The position numbers and the translations under genes were made by a program. Below are positions 1 through 7,324 of a stretch of DNA of 15,910 nt, piece after piece. Location: contig DDXG01000349.1 in NCBI GenBank assembly GCA_002347125.1, positions 1-15,910 of the forward strand. The letters run 5' to 3'. Origin of the DNA: Phycisphaerales bacterium UBA2266. Lineage in GTDB: Bacteria; Planctomycetota; Phycisphaerae; Sedimentisphaerales; Anaerobacaceae. Positions within the stretch are counted from its first letter, which is position 1, and every line of letters starts with the position of its first letter. The notes below the pieces were generated by a model. The model was given only the letters and a program-made list of their open reading frames with translations, had not been told where the DNA came from and searched no databases.

Positions 1-90
1 GTCGCCTCCCGTCTCATCCGCCGCACACACCCCAACCATCGCCCAAATCGCCGCCAAGCACCCTACCAGAACCCCAGTGCGCCGCCTCAT
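1..90 (-). CDS. N-terminal part of a secreted protein (runs off the left edge)
   Basis: Only the first 30 residues are in the window, so the function is unknown. They form a textbook signal peptide: MRRR, then a hydrophobic stretch (about residues 7-22), then a VCA-A site that would suit signal peptidase I after residue 23 or 24. A short lipobox-like LVGC occurs at residues 8-11, but it comes too early in the hydrophobic core to be convincing. The start is chosen because GGAGG stands 8 nt before this ATG. A strong promoter lies about 120-150 bp upstream on the same strand. The gene follows the dockerin/SUMF1 gene in the same direction after a 210-bp gap but appears to have its own promoter. 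Seen: signal peptide, SD and promoter. Inferred: export to the periplasm or cell surface. Confidence 0.7.
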   Translation of the reverse strand, partial: MRRRTGVLVGCLAAIWAMVGVCAADETGGD

Positions 91-207
91 CGTCACATCC
101 TCCAACCTCTGTATGACCACCTCCACACAGACACAGCACATCGCAAGCACACCGAACAATCCCGTTCCAAGGCGGCTCCTCCGCCAAGGACCGGTCCGTC
201 AGCCACC

Positions 208-238
208 ATTATACCAAAACGCCGTCAATCCGCGTCAA
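208..238 (-). promoter_or_regulatory. Sigma70-type promoter with extended -10
   Basis: On the minus strand a perfect TATAAT (208-213) is preceded by TGG, giving an extended -10. TTGACG (233-238) lies 19 bp upstream as a -35; a second TTGACG at 223-228 is too close to serve. The predicted transcript would start near 201 and give a leader of about 110 nt before the secreted-protein gene that starts at 90. The long spacer is compensated by the extended -10 in known sigma70 promoters. Confidence 0.6.
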
Positions 239-241
239 GAA

Positions 242-260
242 GACACTGTGCATCCGTGTC
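242..260 (-). terminator. Weak hairpin after the SUMF1 gene
   Basis: On the minus strand GACAC and GTGTC can pair (5 bp, 9-nt loop) and are followed by TTCTT. The hairpin begins about 40 nt after the SUMF1 stop codon and just before the next promoter, where a terminator would be expected. The stem is short and the T-run poor, so this is only a candidate. Confidence 0.25.
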
Positions 261-300
261 AAAAAGGGCAGCGTTCATAAGTGCCAATACCCGTGTCGGC

Positions 301-1383
301 CTAATCCACGGCCAGGACTACGCGGAAGCCGTAGCTGGCGATGCGTCCATCGGGGGCGTAGCTGTTTCGCCGCGCTACGCGGGAGGCGGCGGCATCGGCG
401 GCCCATCCGCCTCCGCGAAGGACGCGGGCGGTGCCGGTCGCCGGGCCGGTCGGGTCCGTATCTGGGTCGGGCCGGCCGCTGTAGTAGCCGGCCGCATACC
501 AGTCGTTGCACCATTCCCAGACGTTGCCCGCCATGTCGTAGAGCCCGAAGGCATTGGCCGTGAAGGCGCCCACAGGCGACGTATACGGCATGATCCCATC
601 GTTCCATGCCGGATGGTAGCCCGCGGTCGGGCTGACATCGTAGGCTTGAGCGGCCGTGCTGTTGTAGTTGGCCTGCGTGTGCGAGATCGTATCGCCCCAC
701 GGGAAACGCTTGGCCCCCAGACCCGCACGGGCCGCATATTCCCACTCGGCCTCGGTGGGTAGCCGATAACCCTTCTTCGAGAAATCGCACGCCCACGTCG
801 CCAGGTCATAGCACTGCGGGAAGCCCTCTTTCGCGCTGCGCCAGTTGCAGTACGCCGCCGCCCCGTACCAGCTCACCCCGACAATCGGGTCGTTCGTCAC
901 GTCGCGGCCACCCTTATCGGCCACGCTGAAAGCCCCCTCATCATGGACAATCAGTGAGTTGCCGCCCGCCGGCGCCGTGTTGCAGTACGGATACACCGTC
1001 CCGGAGCCGCCCTGATACGCCACACCGTCAATCATGGCAACCAGACCCTCTCCCAATGCGTCATTGAGGAAAGCACAATACTGCCCGTTCGTGACCTCGT
1101 ATTTGCCCATGTGGAAGGCACTGACGGCCGCGACGTGCACCGGCCGCTCGGCCGAAGCCCCTTCGCCGAAGGCATCCCCCATAGCGAAGGCCCCGCCGGC
1201 CAGAGCCGCGAGTTCCTGAGGCAGCGGGTCCCGCCTGCCGGTCATCCACTGCTCGGCCAGAACCGCCATATCCGCCAGGTCCACGAAACAATCGCCCGTC
1301 AGGTCCGCCGACGGGCACTCCGCCGACGCCCAACCCGTCACAAGAAGCAACCCCATCGCCAATACGCTCACCATCCTACGCAT
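301..1383 (-). CDS. Secreted FGE-sulfatase (SUMF1) domain protein with dockerin-like loop
   Basis: The protein has 360 residues. Residues 1-21 are a signal peptide ending WASA. Residues about 23-48 hold one dockerin-type calcium loop (DLTGDCFVDLAD followed by a short helix ending EQWM). Residues about 54-357 are a full formylglycine-generating-enzyme/SUMF1 fold, shown by YEVTNGQYCAFLN, GVSWYGAAAYCNW, YRLPTEAEWEYAAR, the PWGD segment, LYDMAGNVWEWCNDWY, the VLRGGGW segment and a final GFRVV. True formylglycine-generating enzymes activate sulfatases by oxidising a cysteine, but most bacterial SUMF1 proteins have other or unknown roles. No sulfatase lies nearby, so enzymatic activity is not claimed. 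The start is the ATG with GGAGG 8 nt upstream; a longer reading frame from 1425 lacks this support and would bury the signal peptide. Single dockerin-like loops are common in planctomycete surface proteins. The exported location is inferred. Confidence 0.88.
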   Translation of the reverse strand: MRRMVSVLAMGLLLVTGWASAECPSADLTGDCFVDLADMAVLAEQWMTGRRDPLPQELAALAGGAFAMGDAFGEGASAERPVHVAAVSAFHMGKYEVTNGQYCAFLNDALGEGLVAMIDGVAYQGGSGTVYPYCNTAPAGGNSLIVHDEGAFSVADKGGRDVTNDPIVGVSWYGAAAYCNWRSAKEGFPQCYDLATWACDFSKKGYRLPTEAEWEYAARAGLGAKRFPWGDTISHTQANYNSTAAQAYDVSPTAGYHPAWNDGIMPYTSPVGAFTANAFGLYDMAGNVWEWCNDWYAAGYYSGRPDPDTDPTGPATGTARVLRGGGWAADAAASRVARRNSYAPDGRIASYGFRVVLAVD

Positions 1384-1518
1384 CTCTATGTCCTCCAAAT
1401 CCGCAAAACCCTGCGCCTGCACCATAAAGAAGTCGTCCGCCTACGGCCCCCCGCAGCCGACCACCCGAATCGCCCGGCCCGTCCCCGTGGCCGTCCCGGC
1501 TGATCCGGATTGCCACGT

Positions 1519-1547
1519 ATCCTAGAAGAGTCCGCGGCGTTTTGCAA
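1519..1547 (-). promoter_or_regulatory. Candidate promoter for the SUMF1 gene
   Basis: On the minus strand TTGCAA (1542-1547) and TAGGAT (1519-1524) are 17 bp apart. Each matches 4 of 6 consensus positions. Transcription would start near 1512 and leave a leader of about 130 nt. The site is back to back with the nadC promoter, whose -35 is about 40 bp away, so the two could share a regulator; no operator palindrome was seen. Confidence 0.35.
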
Positions 1548-1583
1548 GCAAAAACCGGCTCGCCGACGGACTTTTTCGTCCTG

Positions 1584-1612
1584 TTGACACCGCCGCGGGC
1601 CTGTGCCATACT
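1584..1612 (+). promoter_or_regulatory. Sigma70-type promoter for nadC-birA
   Basis: A perfect TTGACA (1584-1589) is followed after exactly 17 bp by CATACT (1607-1612), a 4-of-6 match to TATAAT. The start of transcription would be near 1619, about 50 nt before the nadC ATG. The position in the divergent gap and the spacing make this a good candidate. Confidence 0.6.
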
Positions 1613-1670
1613 GCTGGCGGCTCCGTGCTCAAGCGGGGCCGATGCAAGCCTTCTTATCGGGGCCTCTGTC

Positions 1671-2555
1671 ATGCGAAAACTCAACCTTGCGAAAATACAA
1701 CCGCTGATTCGGATGGCCGTCGAGGAAGACCTCGGCGGCGGCGACATCACGAGCCGGCTGCTTTTTACCGACGGCGTCACGGCCCGCGCGAATATCGTGT
1801 CGCGCGAGGAGATCATCGTCTGCGGCATGACCGTCGCCGCGGAGATTCTTCGCTTTTACGACGAGCGGCTGACCGTGCGCACCTTCATCCCCGACGGCAA
1901 GGTCGCCCACGTCGGGGCCCGCCTGGGCGTCATCGAGGGCCCCTACATACCCATGCTCAGCGCCGAGCGGGTCGTGCTGAACTTCCTCCAGCGGCTCAGC
2001 GGCATCGCCACGACCACCGGCAAGTACGTCCGCGCCGTCAAGGGCACTCGCGCCAAGATCTATGACACCCGTAAGACACTGCCCGGCTGGCGGGCGCTGG
2101 AGAAATACGCCGTCCGTTGCGGCGGCGGGTACAACCACCGCATGGGCCTTTACGACGCCGTACTCATCAAGGACAACCACCTGGCCGATATCGGCCGCAA
2201 TTTCGACCGCGACTTTGAGAAGCGCTTGACGGATATCGTGCAAAAGGCCCACGCCACCAAGGGCATCAAGTTTGTCGCCGTCGAGGTCGACCACGTCGAC
2301 GACCAGCTCGACCACGTCCTTCGCGTCCCCGGCGTGGACATCGTCCTGCTCGACAACATGGGCCAGTGGCAGCTCAAGCACGCCGTCCAGATGCGCGACG
2401 CCATGCGCGGCAGGAGCAGCAAACCGTTGCTGGAGGCCTCCGGCAACGTCACTCTGCACAACGTCTCGGCCATCGCCCAGTCCGGCGTCGACCGCATCGC
2501 CATCGGCGCCCTGACGCACTCGGCGACCGCCGTCGATATCGGCCTGGACCGATGA
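1671..2555 (+). CDS. nadC: Nicotinate-nucleotide pyrophosphorylase, carboxylating (quinolinate phosphoribosyltransferase)
   Basis: This cytosolic enzyme joins quinolinate and PRPP to give nicotinate mononucleotide, CO2 and pyrophosphate, the third step of de novo NAD synthesis. At 294 residues it is of normal family length. Visible family motifs are EEDLGGGDITS (18-28), the RLSGIATTT segment (108-116), the quinolinate-binding DTRKTLPGWR (132-141), GGGYNHR (151-157), KDNH (167-170), a VEVD strand followed by VLLDNM, and EASGNVTLHNV near the end. The ATG at 1671 is chosen because NadC proteins begin close to this point; an upstream in-frame ATG at 1542 would add 43 residues and would lie ahead of the promoter. 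Its stop codon overlaps the birA start as ATGA, so the two are probably co-transcribed and translationally coupled. No nadA or nadB is in the window. Confidence 0.95.
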   Translation: MRKLNLAKIQPLIRMAVEEDLGGGDITSRLLFTDGVTARANIVSREEIIVCGMTVAAEILRFYDERLTVRTFIPDGKVAHVGARLGVIEGPYIPMLSAERVVLNFLQRLSGIATTTGKYVRAVKGTRAKIYDTRKTLPGWRALEKYAVRCGGGYNHRMGLYDAVLIKDNHLADIGRNFDRDFEKRLTDIVQKAHATKGIKFVAVEVDHVDDQLDHVLRVPGVDIVLLDNMGQWQLKHAVQMRDAMRGRSSKPLLEASGNVTLHNVSAIAQSGVDRIAIGALTHSATAVDIGLDR

Positions 2556-3358
2556 GCCCCGTGATGTCGCCCCAAGCGCCGCTCGACCCCGACCGGATCG
2601 CCGCCGGTCTGAACACGCGTCGCATCGGACGCAAGGTGGTCGTCTTCGCCGAGACGGCCAGCACCAACGATCTGGCGGCCCGTTACGCTGCCGACCCGGC
2701 CAATGACGGCCTGGCCATCTTCGCTGAATGTCAGACCGCCGGCCGCGGCCGAGCCGGGGCCGCCTGGCACGGTGATCGCGGCAAGAGCTTGCTGTGCTCG
2801 GTCCTGCTGCTCGCCGGCCCGTGTCCGGGTGAGTTGCTGAGCCTGACCGCGGCTGTTGCCGTCGCCGAGACGCTGAATGACGACCTTCGCGTCCGCGCCC
2901 GCATCAAATGGCCTAATGACATACTCGTCAATGGGCGAAAGGCCGCGGGCATCCTGCTGGAAACGCGAGGCGCCGCCCGCCGGGTCGCCCACATCATCGG
3001 CATCGGCGTCAACTGCCTCCAATCTGCCGAAGACTTCCCCCCGGAACTGCGGGCCTCGGCCACAAGCCTTGCCATCGAGGCCGCGGCCGCCTGCGACCGC
3101 ACGGCCGTAGCCCGTCGACTCCTGACCAGCCTGGACCGCTGGATTGAGACGGCCGCGGCATCGCCCGCCGTCGTAACCGAGGCGTGGCGACAGTACGCCA
3201 CACAGCTCCATCAACGCATGACCGTCATTTACAGCGGCCGTCGTTTCAGCGGCCACTGCATTGACGTGGACCCCGAAAAGGGCCTGGTCCTGCGCCTCGA
3301 CTCCGGGGGCATTCGCATGTTTGATGCCGCCCACACCTCCATCGACAAGAACTCCTGA
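2552..3358 (+). CDS. birA: Biotin--[acetyl-CoA-carboxylase] ligase, without DNA-binding domain
   Basis: The enzyme activates biotin with ATP and attaches it to the biotin-carrier domain of carboxylases such as acetyl-CoA carboxylase. It has 268 residues. The catalytic domain shows ETASTNDLA (34-42), the biotinyl-AMP loop GRGR (64-67) continuing AGAAW, KWPND (119-123) and KAAGILLE (130-137). A small C-terminal beta domain follows, with RRFSGHCIDVD and GLVLRLDSGG. There is no N-terminal helix-turn-helix, so unlike Escherichia coli BirA it should not act as a repressor of biotin genes. The start overlaps the nadC stop as ATGA; a second in-frame ATG lies at 2564. The family motif is usually GRGRxGRxW, and here the second glycine is followed by Ala rather than Arg, a modest departure. 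The fold is shared with LipB, encoded about 3 kb away. Confidence 0.92.
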   Translation: MSPVMSPQAPLDPDRIAAGLNTRRIGRKVVVFAETASTNDLAARYAADPANDGLAIFAECQTAGRGRAGAAWHGDRGKSLLCSVLLLAGPCPGELLSLTAAVAVAETLNDDLRVRARIKWPNDILVNGRKAAGILLETRGAARRVAHIIGIGVNCLQSAEDFPPELRASATSLAIEAAAACDRTAVARRLLTSLDRWIETAAASPAVVTEAWRQYATQLHQRMTVIYSGRRFSGHCIDVDPEKGLVLRLDSGGIRMFDAAHTSIDKNS

Positions 3359-3377
3359 CATCTGCGCGGCCGGCGCG

Positions 3378-4856
3378 TCACTCGCTGTCGCCGCAAGTCG
3401 GCCCTTCCGCATCCGACCCGCCCAGATACCCCGCCAACACCCCAGCCACAATCTCATGGCCTACCGGCGTCCAGTGCTGGTCGTACGTGAAATACGCCTG
3501 CCGCCCGGCGGCAATGGCCTCCCGCAGCGGCTCAACCAGCCGGACGAACTCGATCGATTCGGCCGCGCAATAGTCGGCAACGGCCGATTCCATTACGTCC
3601 AGACGCTCCGCCAGGACCTCCTTCAGCCGCTCGGCCGACGGCAATACCTCCGCCTTCAGCGACATGAAGGCGTGCAACTGCGTATCGGTCACTCGGTCCA
3701 TGAGCAGAGGCATCAACGTGCGGCACTTGGCCGGGGCATAGATGATGATCAGACGCGCCCCACGGTCGTGGCACAGTTGCCTGATCTGCCCCAGCTTCTC
3801 CAGCGTCTTCACGCACCCGGCGGACTTCTCAAACCGCTCGGCGGTGACGAAATGGCTCAACAGGTCCTTGATCTGGAAGGCGTAGTACCGTGGACTGTCC
3901 TCGGGTCCGACCGCCGCAGGCAGCCACGAAACGGGATCATCCGCGCCGGCCCTCGCCCTGTCCTCTCGAATCTCGTCGGCCGCCGCATCCGCGTCATCGG
4001 CATCCGGCGGGTCGGCCGCCCGCCCGCCAAAACCCCGAATGACGGCCGCCTTCGCGGCTCGCCGCAGAGGCGAACGGCGAAAGTACTTGCCCGCCTGCTT
4101 GGCAAGGCTGTCTCTGTTGCGGTAATTCGAGTCTCGAAAATCATTCCCCTCATAGACCATGCACAAGACAATCCGCGGCGACAGTCCCATGCCGATACGT
4201 TTGAGGCTCTCATGATAAGTCACGCAGTTGCCCGCGCTCATCCCCAGGTTGTAGACGGTCCGCCCCGTCTTCTCCGCCAGCAGCACCGGCCAGACCTGCT
4301 CATCGGAGACATTCGATCCTTCGACGAAGGAGTCCCCAATCGTCACAACGTCGTAATGATCGTAATCGGTCCTGTTTCGGAAGCCCCGTGCATCCGTCGT
4401 CAGTGTATACTCAATATCCGGGTACGCCGGTGGATTCGCCGGGTATAGGAAGGCCTTCGCCGGAACATCCTCATGAACGCCGCGGTTGACCCGGTTGGGC
4501 ACACGACTGAGGAAGTCGTAGTGGACAACATACCCCTGGCGCCGCAGCAGGCGTGCCCCCGTATCGACCATGACGACGCCCGCCAACACCGATAAGGCCA
4601 CGGCTGCCACCGCGAACTGCCGGCGTCGCTTCTTCCGTTCGTCGCTCCACGTCAGAAACAGACTCACGGCGCTGATCGGACCGAGAATCAGCAGAGCTGT
4701 CACCCGTTCGACGCTGTAACGGCCCAGCAGGACGTCGCGATTCTGAGCAATCAGATAGGGCACGCGACTCGGCAGAATCCAAAGCACGAGATTCACCGCC
4801 ACGACAATCGCCGTCCAAAGCCACTTACCGCCGTCCTGTGTTCGCATCGCACCCAT
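3378..4856 (-). CDS. Membrane-anchored SGNH/GDSL hydrolase-like protein
   Basis: About 492 residues. Three hydrophobic segments near the N-terminus (about 12-29, 51-69 and 81-101) should anchor it in the inner membrane. The rest looks like an SGNH-fold hydrolase or O-acyltransferase: GDSFVEG with nucleophile Ser176, an NLGMSAGN block, EGND (Asn238), and near the C-terminus YDQHWTPVGHEI with Asp459 and His461 as the rest of the triad. Such domains often add or remove acetyl groups on exported polysaccharides, but the substrate here is unknown and no glycan-synthesis genes adjoin. An Ala/Asp-rich stretch (about 279-309) interrupts the domain and is probably a loop. The start at 4856 has GGAG 9 nt upstream; starts at 4847 and 4886 are also possible. 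The gene converges on birA with a 19-bp gap and is divergent from lpdA. Confidence 0.78.
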   Translation of the reverse strand: MGAMRTQDGGKWLWTAIVVAVNLVLWILPSRVPYLIAQNRDVLLGRYSVERVTALLILGPISAVSLFLTWSDERKKRRRQFAVAAVALSVLAGVVMVDTGARLLRRQGYVVHYDFLSRVPNRVNRGVHEDVPAKAFLYPANPPAYPDIEYTLTTDARGFRNRTDYDHYDVVTIGDSFVEGSNVSDEQVWPVLLAEKTGRTVYNLGMSAGNCVTYHESLKRIGMGLSPRIVLCMVYEGNDFRDSNYRNRDSLAKQAGKYFRRSPLRRAAKAAVIRGFGGRAADPPDADDADAAADEIREDRARAGADDPVSWLPAAVGPEDSPRYYAFQIKDLLSHFVTAERFEKSAGCVKTLEKLGQIRQLCHDRGARLIIIYAPAKCRTLMPLLMDRVTDTQLHAFMSLKAEVLPSAERLKEVLAERLDVMESAVADYCAAESIEFVRLVEPLREAIAAGRQAYFTYDQHWTPVGHEIVAGVLAGYLGGSDAEGPTCGDSE

Positions 4857-5014
4857 GCATGCACACTCCGTCAATACAGCAAGCATCACCGGGACCGCCG
4901 CCCCGGCCGCCCTCGGTGGCGATTCTTACGGGACTGCCGGCGCCTGTCCAGGAAAAAAACGCGGCCATCCCGACGGAAGCCAGCCGGGCAAACGCATTAC
5001 CCACAAGTCCATCG

Positions 5015-5043
5015 TTCACATTCGGGGCCAAAACGTGTATAAG
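5015..5043 (+). promoter_or_regulatory. Sigma70-type promoter for the lipoate block
   Basis: TTCACA (5015-5020, 5 of 6) and TATAAG (5038-5043, 5 of 6) are separated by exactly 17 bp. Transcription would start near 5050, giving a leader of about 60 nt before lpdA. This is one of the best-matching promoters in the window and probably serves lpdA, lipB and perhaps lipA. Confidence 0.65.
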
Positions 5044-5109
5044 TGTAAATCCGGCCGACCGCGGCCGCACACATGGCACATGGATAGTATTGCAAGGAGT
5101 ACGAGCACC

Positions 5110-6492
5110 ATGGCAGATCGCTACGATGTAGTCGTCATCGGCGGGGGGCCCGGAGGCTTCCGCGCCGCCCGCGTGGCCGCCCGGCGAGGGGCGTCCGTCG
5201 CACTGGTCGAGAAGCAGTACCTTGGCGGAACCTGTCTCAACTGGGGTTGTATCCCCTCCAAGGCCCTGCTGGCGGCGGCCCACGCCCTGCTGGCGGCCCG
5301 CCACGCCGCCGAAATGGGCCTGGATATCCCGTCAGCGGCCCCGAACTGGCCCGTCATCCAGCAGCGAAAGGACGCCATCGTCACCGGTTTCCGCAAAGGC
5401 ATGGCTGGCAGCGCCAAGGCGCACGGCTTCAACGTGATTCCAGGCCGGGCCGTCATCACAGCGCCGGAGAGAATCGAGGTCCAGGGTGAATCCGGCAACA
5501 CCTCGCTGGAGGCGGGCAAGATCGTCATCGCCACCGGCTCGGAAACCACCCTTCTGCCCTCGATCCCCGTAGACGGCAGGACGGTTATCACCAGCACGGA
5601 GGCCCTCTCGCTGCCGAGCATCCCGGCCTCCATGGCGATCATCGGCGGCGGCGTCATTGGCTGTGAGATGGCCTGCGTCTACGCGGCGATGGGCACGCAG
5701 GTGACGATCATCGAGGCCCTCGATCAGCTCTGTCCCATGACCGACCAGTGGGTCGGCCGGCTCCTGGAACGGGAATTCAAGAAGCTCGGCATCAACAGCC
5801 TCGTCAGTCGCAAGGTCGCCTCGGTCGATACCTCCGTCGCGCCGGCCAGGGTCGCCCTCGAAGACGGCACAACCCTCAATGCCGAGAAGGTCCTCGTTTC
5901 CGTCGGCCGCCGCGCCGTGGTCGATGAAACGGTCGCCGCCCTCAATCTCCGAATGAACGGCCGTGTCATCGCCGTCAACGACAAGCTCGAGACCAGCGTC
6001 CCCGGCGTCTATGCTATCGGCGACGTCGTCGGCACCACCTATCTGGCCCATGGCGCCACGGCCGAGGGCGACGTCGCGGCCGCCAACGCCACCGGCGCCG
6101 ATGAACGCATGGAAGATTACGACATGGTCCCGCGGGTCATCTTCACCTTCCCGGAGGTCGCCTCCGTCGGCAAGTCCGAGAGACAGTGCGAGCAGCTTGG
6201 CCTGAGCGTCACGGTCGGCAAGGCCTTCTTCAAGGCCAACGGCCGGGCCGTCGCCCACAACGCCCTGTCCGGCCAGGCCCGCGTCATCCGCGACAACGCC
6301 ACCAACAACATCGTCGGTATCACGGTCGTCGGCGAAGGCGCCACCGAATACGCACCCCTGGCTTCCACCCTTATCGGCAAGCCCGAGAGGGTCACGAAGA
6401 TTATCTTCCCGCATCCGACCGTCTCGGAGGTCATCGAAGACGCCGTCCTCGATGCCGTCGGCCCCGTCCTCTACGGCCCACCCGGCCTGTAG
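5110..6492 (+). CDS. lpdA: Dihydrolipoyl dehydrogenase (E3)
   Basis: This FAD enzyme reoxidises the dihydrolipoyl arm of 2-oxoacid dehydrogenase complexes or the glycine-cleavage H protein and passes the electrons to NAD+. At 460 residues it has normal length. Seen in order: FAD-binding VVVIGGGPGG (7-16), the redox disulfide GGTCLNWGCIPSK (Cys42 and Cys47), a second dinucleotide fold at AIIGGGVIGCE with the acidic IIEA strand end for NAD, the FAD motif VYAIGDVV, and the C-terminal interface HPTVSE with the His435/Glu440 pair that serves the partner active site. The start is the ATG with GGAG 10 nt upstream; the open frame extends back to 4855 but that part crosses the promoter. It is the first gene of a run lpdA-lipB-lipA, the enzymes that make and use protein-bound lipoate. 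No E1 or E2 gene is present here, so which complex it serves cannot be told. Confidence 0.94.
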   Translation: MADRYDVVVIGGGPGGFRAARVAARRGASVALVEKQYLGGTCLNWGCIPSKALLAAAHALLAARHAAEMGLDIPSAAPNWPVIQQRKDAIVTGFRKGMAGSAKAHGFNVIPGRAVITAPERIEVQGESGNTSLEAGKIVIATGSETTLLPSIPVDGRTVITSTEALSLPSIPASMAIIGGGVIGCEMACVYAAMGTQVTIIEALDQLCPMTDQWVGRLLEREFKKLGINSLVSRKVASVDTSVAPARVALEDGTTLNAEKVLVSVGRRAVVDETVAALNLRMNGRVIAVNDKLETSVPGVYAIGDVVGTTYLAHGATAEGDVAAANATGADERMEDYDMVPRVIFTFPEVASVGKSERQCEQLGLSVTVGKAFFKANGRAVAHNALSGQARVIRDNATNNIVGITVVGEGATEYAPLASTLIGKPERVTKIIFPHPTVSEVIEDAVLDAVGPVLYGPPGL

Positions 6493-6506
6493 TGGAACTC
6501 CGTAGG

Positions 6507-6526
6507 GTGTGCAACTTGTTGCACAC
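6507..6526. repeat. Perfect 9-bp inverted repeat between lpdA and lipB
   Basis: GTGTGCAAC (6507-6515) and GTTGCACAC (6518-6526) are exact inverted copies with only TT between them. It fills most of the 43-bp gap between the lpdA stop and the lipB start and ends 9 nt before the lipB ATG. There is no T-run after it, so it does not look like a terminator. The preceding GTAGG context resembles short palindromic repeats scattered through planctomycete and other bacterial genomes (from memory; needs a genome search). Confidence 0.7.
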
Positions 6527-6535
6527 GCGGAACCT

Positions 6536-7276
6536 ATGACCATGGCATTGGACATCCACGACTGCGGACTGGCCGACTATCGCTCGGTGCTCCAACTCCA
6601 GCACCAATTGCGCGATGCCCGAGCCGCCGGGCAAGTCCCTGACACCGTCCTGCTCGTCGAGCACCCCCCTGTCATCACGCTTGGAGCCCGCAAGACAGCC
6701 AACGCAATGCTGGTTGATGAACACGAACTCAAACGCCGAGGCATAGACCTCGTACCGATCCGCCGCGGCGGCGGAACGACCGCGCACAATCCTGGCCAAA
6801 TCGTCTTCTACCCCATCCTCGACCTGTCCGCCCGCAACCTCGGCATCAACCCGTATATCCGCACCCTGGAGGCCATCGGCATAGACCTGCTCGCCCAGTT
6901 CGCCGTCCATGCCGAACGCGCCCAAGGCTACCCGGGCCTCTGGGTCCGCGCGGAGAACCTGGCCGCCGGCCAACAACGCCCTACCCAGGCGCCCAATTCC
7001 TCGAATGACCCAGAGCCTCCCGAAGCTCGCAATACGCATTGCGCAATACGCAATACGGAAAAGATTGCCTCCATCGGCGTCCGCGTCTCGCGTTTCATCA
7101 CGCACCACGGCATGGCCGTCAATATCTGCAACGATCTGGGTATCTTCGAGATCATCGTCCCCTGCGGCCTCGAAGGGGTCGTTATGACTTCGGTCCTGCG
7201 AGAGACCGGCCGGGCCCCCGCCATAGCCGACGTGAAGAACATCCTCACCGGCATTCTCAAGACCCGCCTGGCCTGA
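6536..7276 (+). CDS. lipB: Octanoyltransferase LipB with an in-frame insertion
   Basis: LipB moves octanoate from acyl carrier protein to the lipoyl-domain lysine, the first committed step of lipoate synthesis. This copy has 246 residues against about 213 in Escherichia coli. Seen: VEHPPVITLG (41-50), RRGGGTTAHNPGQ (76-88) followed by VFYPILDL, KIASIGVRV with the catalytic Lys176, HHGMAVN (190-196) and VPCG with the acyl-bearing Cys210. The Lys-Cys distance of 34 residues equals that known for the E. coli enzyme (Lys135, Cys169), so the core is intact. Between the PGLWV strand (133-137) and Lys176 are about 35 extra hydrophilic residues, partly encoded by heptamer repeats. The start at 6536 is chosen by homology; 6542 is equally possible, and the SD is poor (GCGGA). 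A longer frame from a GTG at 6509 would run through the inverted repeat. Confidence 0.9.
   Translation: MTMALDIHDCGLADYRSVLQLQHQLRDARAAGQVPDTVLLVEHPPVITLGARKTANAMLVDEHELKRRGIDLVPIRRGGGTTAHNPGQIVFYPILDLSARNLGINPYIRTLEAIGIDLLAQFAVHAERAQGYPGLWVRAENLAAGQQRPTQAPNSSNDPEPPEARNTHCAIRNTEKIASIGVRVSRFITHHGMAVNICNDLGIFEIIVPCGLEGVVMTSVLRETGRAPAIADVKNILTGILKTRLA
7029..7056 (+). repeat. Four tandem GCAATAC-type heptamers inside lipB
   Basis: GCAATAC (7029-7035), the variant GCATTGC (7036-7042), then GCAATAC twice more (7043-7056). The array lies in the extra segment of lipB and is read in frame as part of its coding sequence. The AT-rich heptamers differ in composition from the surrounding GC-rich gene. 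Similar GCAATAC runs occur as intergenic repeats in several bacterial genomes (from memory). Confidence 0.85.
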
Positions 7277-7324
7277 TACAATGCCCACACCACCGCCACA
7301 ATTGATAAGCCCAGCCTCGTGGCG

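Noticed and set aside
3359..3377. GCGC-rich near-palindrome between birA and the SGNH gene as a shared terminator
   Set aside because: The symmetry is imperfect and no T-run follows on either strand, although a two-way terminator would be expected here.
6509..6535. GTG at 6509 as a longer lipB start
   Set aside because: It would place the inverted repeat in coding sequence and adds residues not seen at LipB N-termini.
7029..7056. Possible mini-CRISPR
   Set aside because: The heptamers are directly adjacent with no spacers, far too short, and there are no cas genes.
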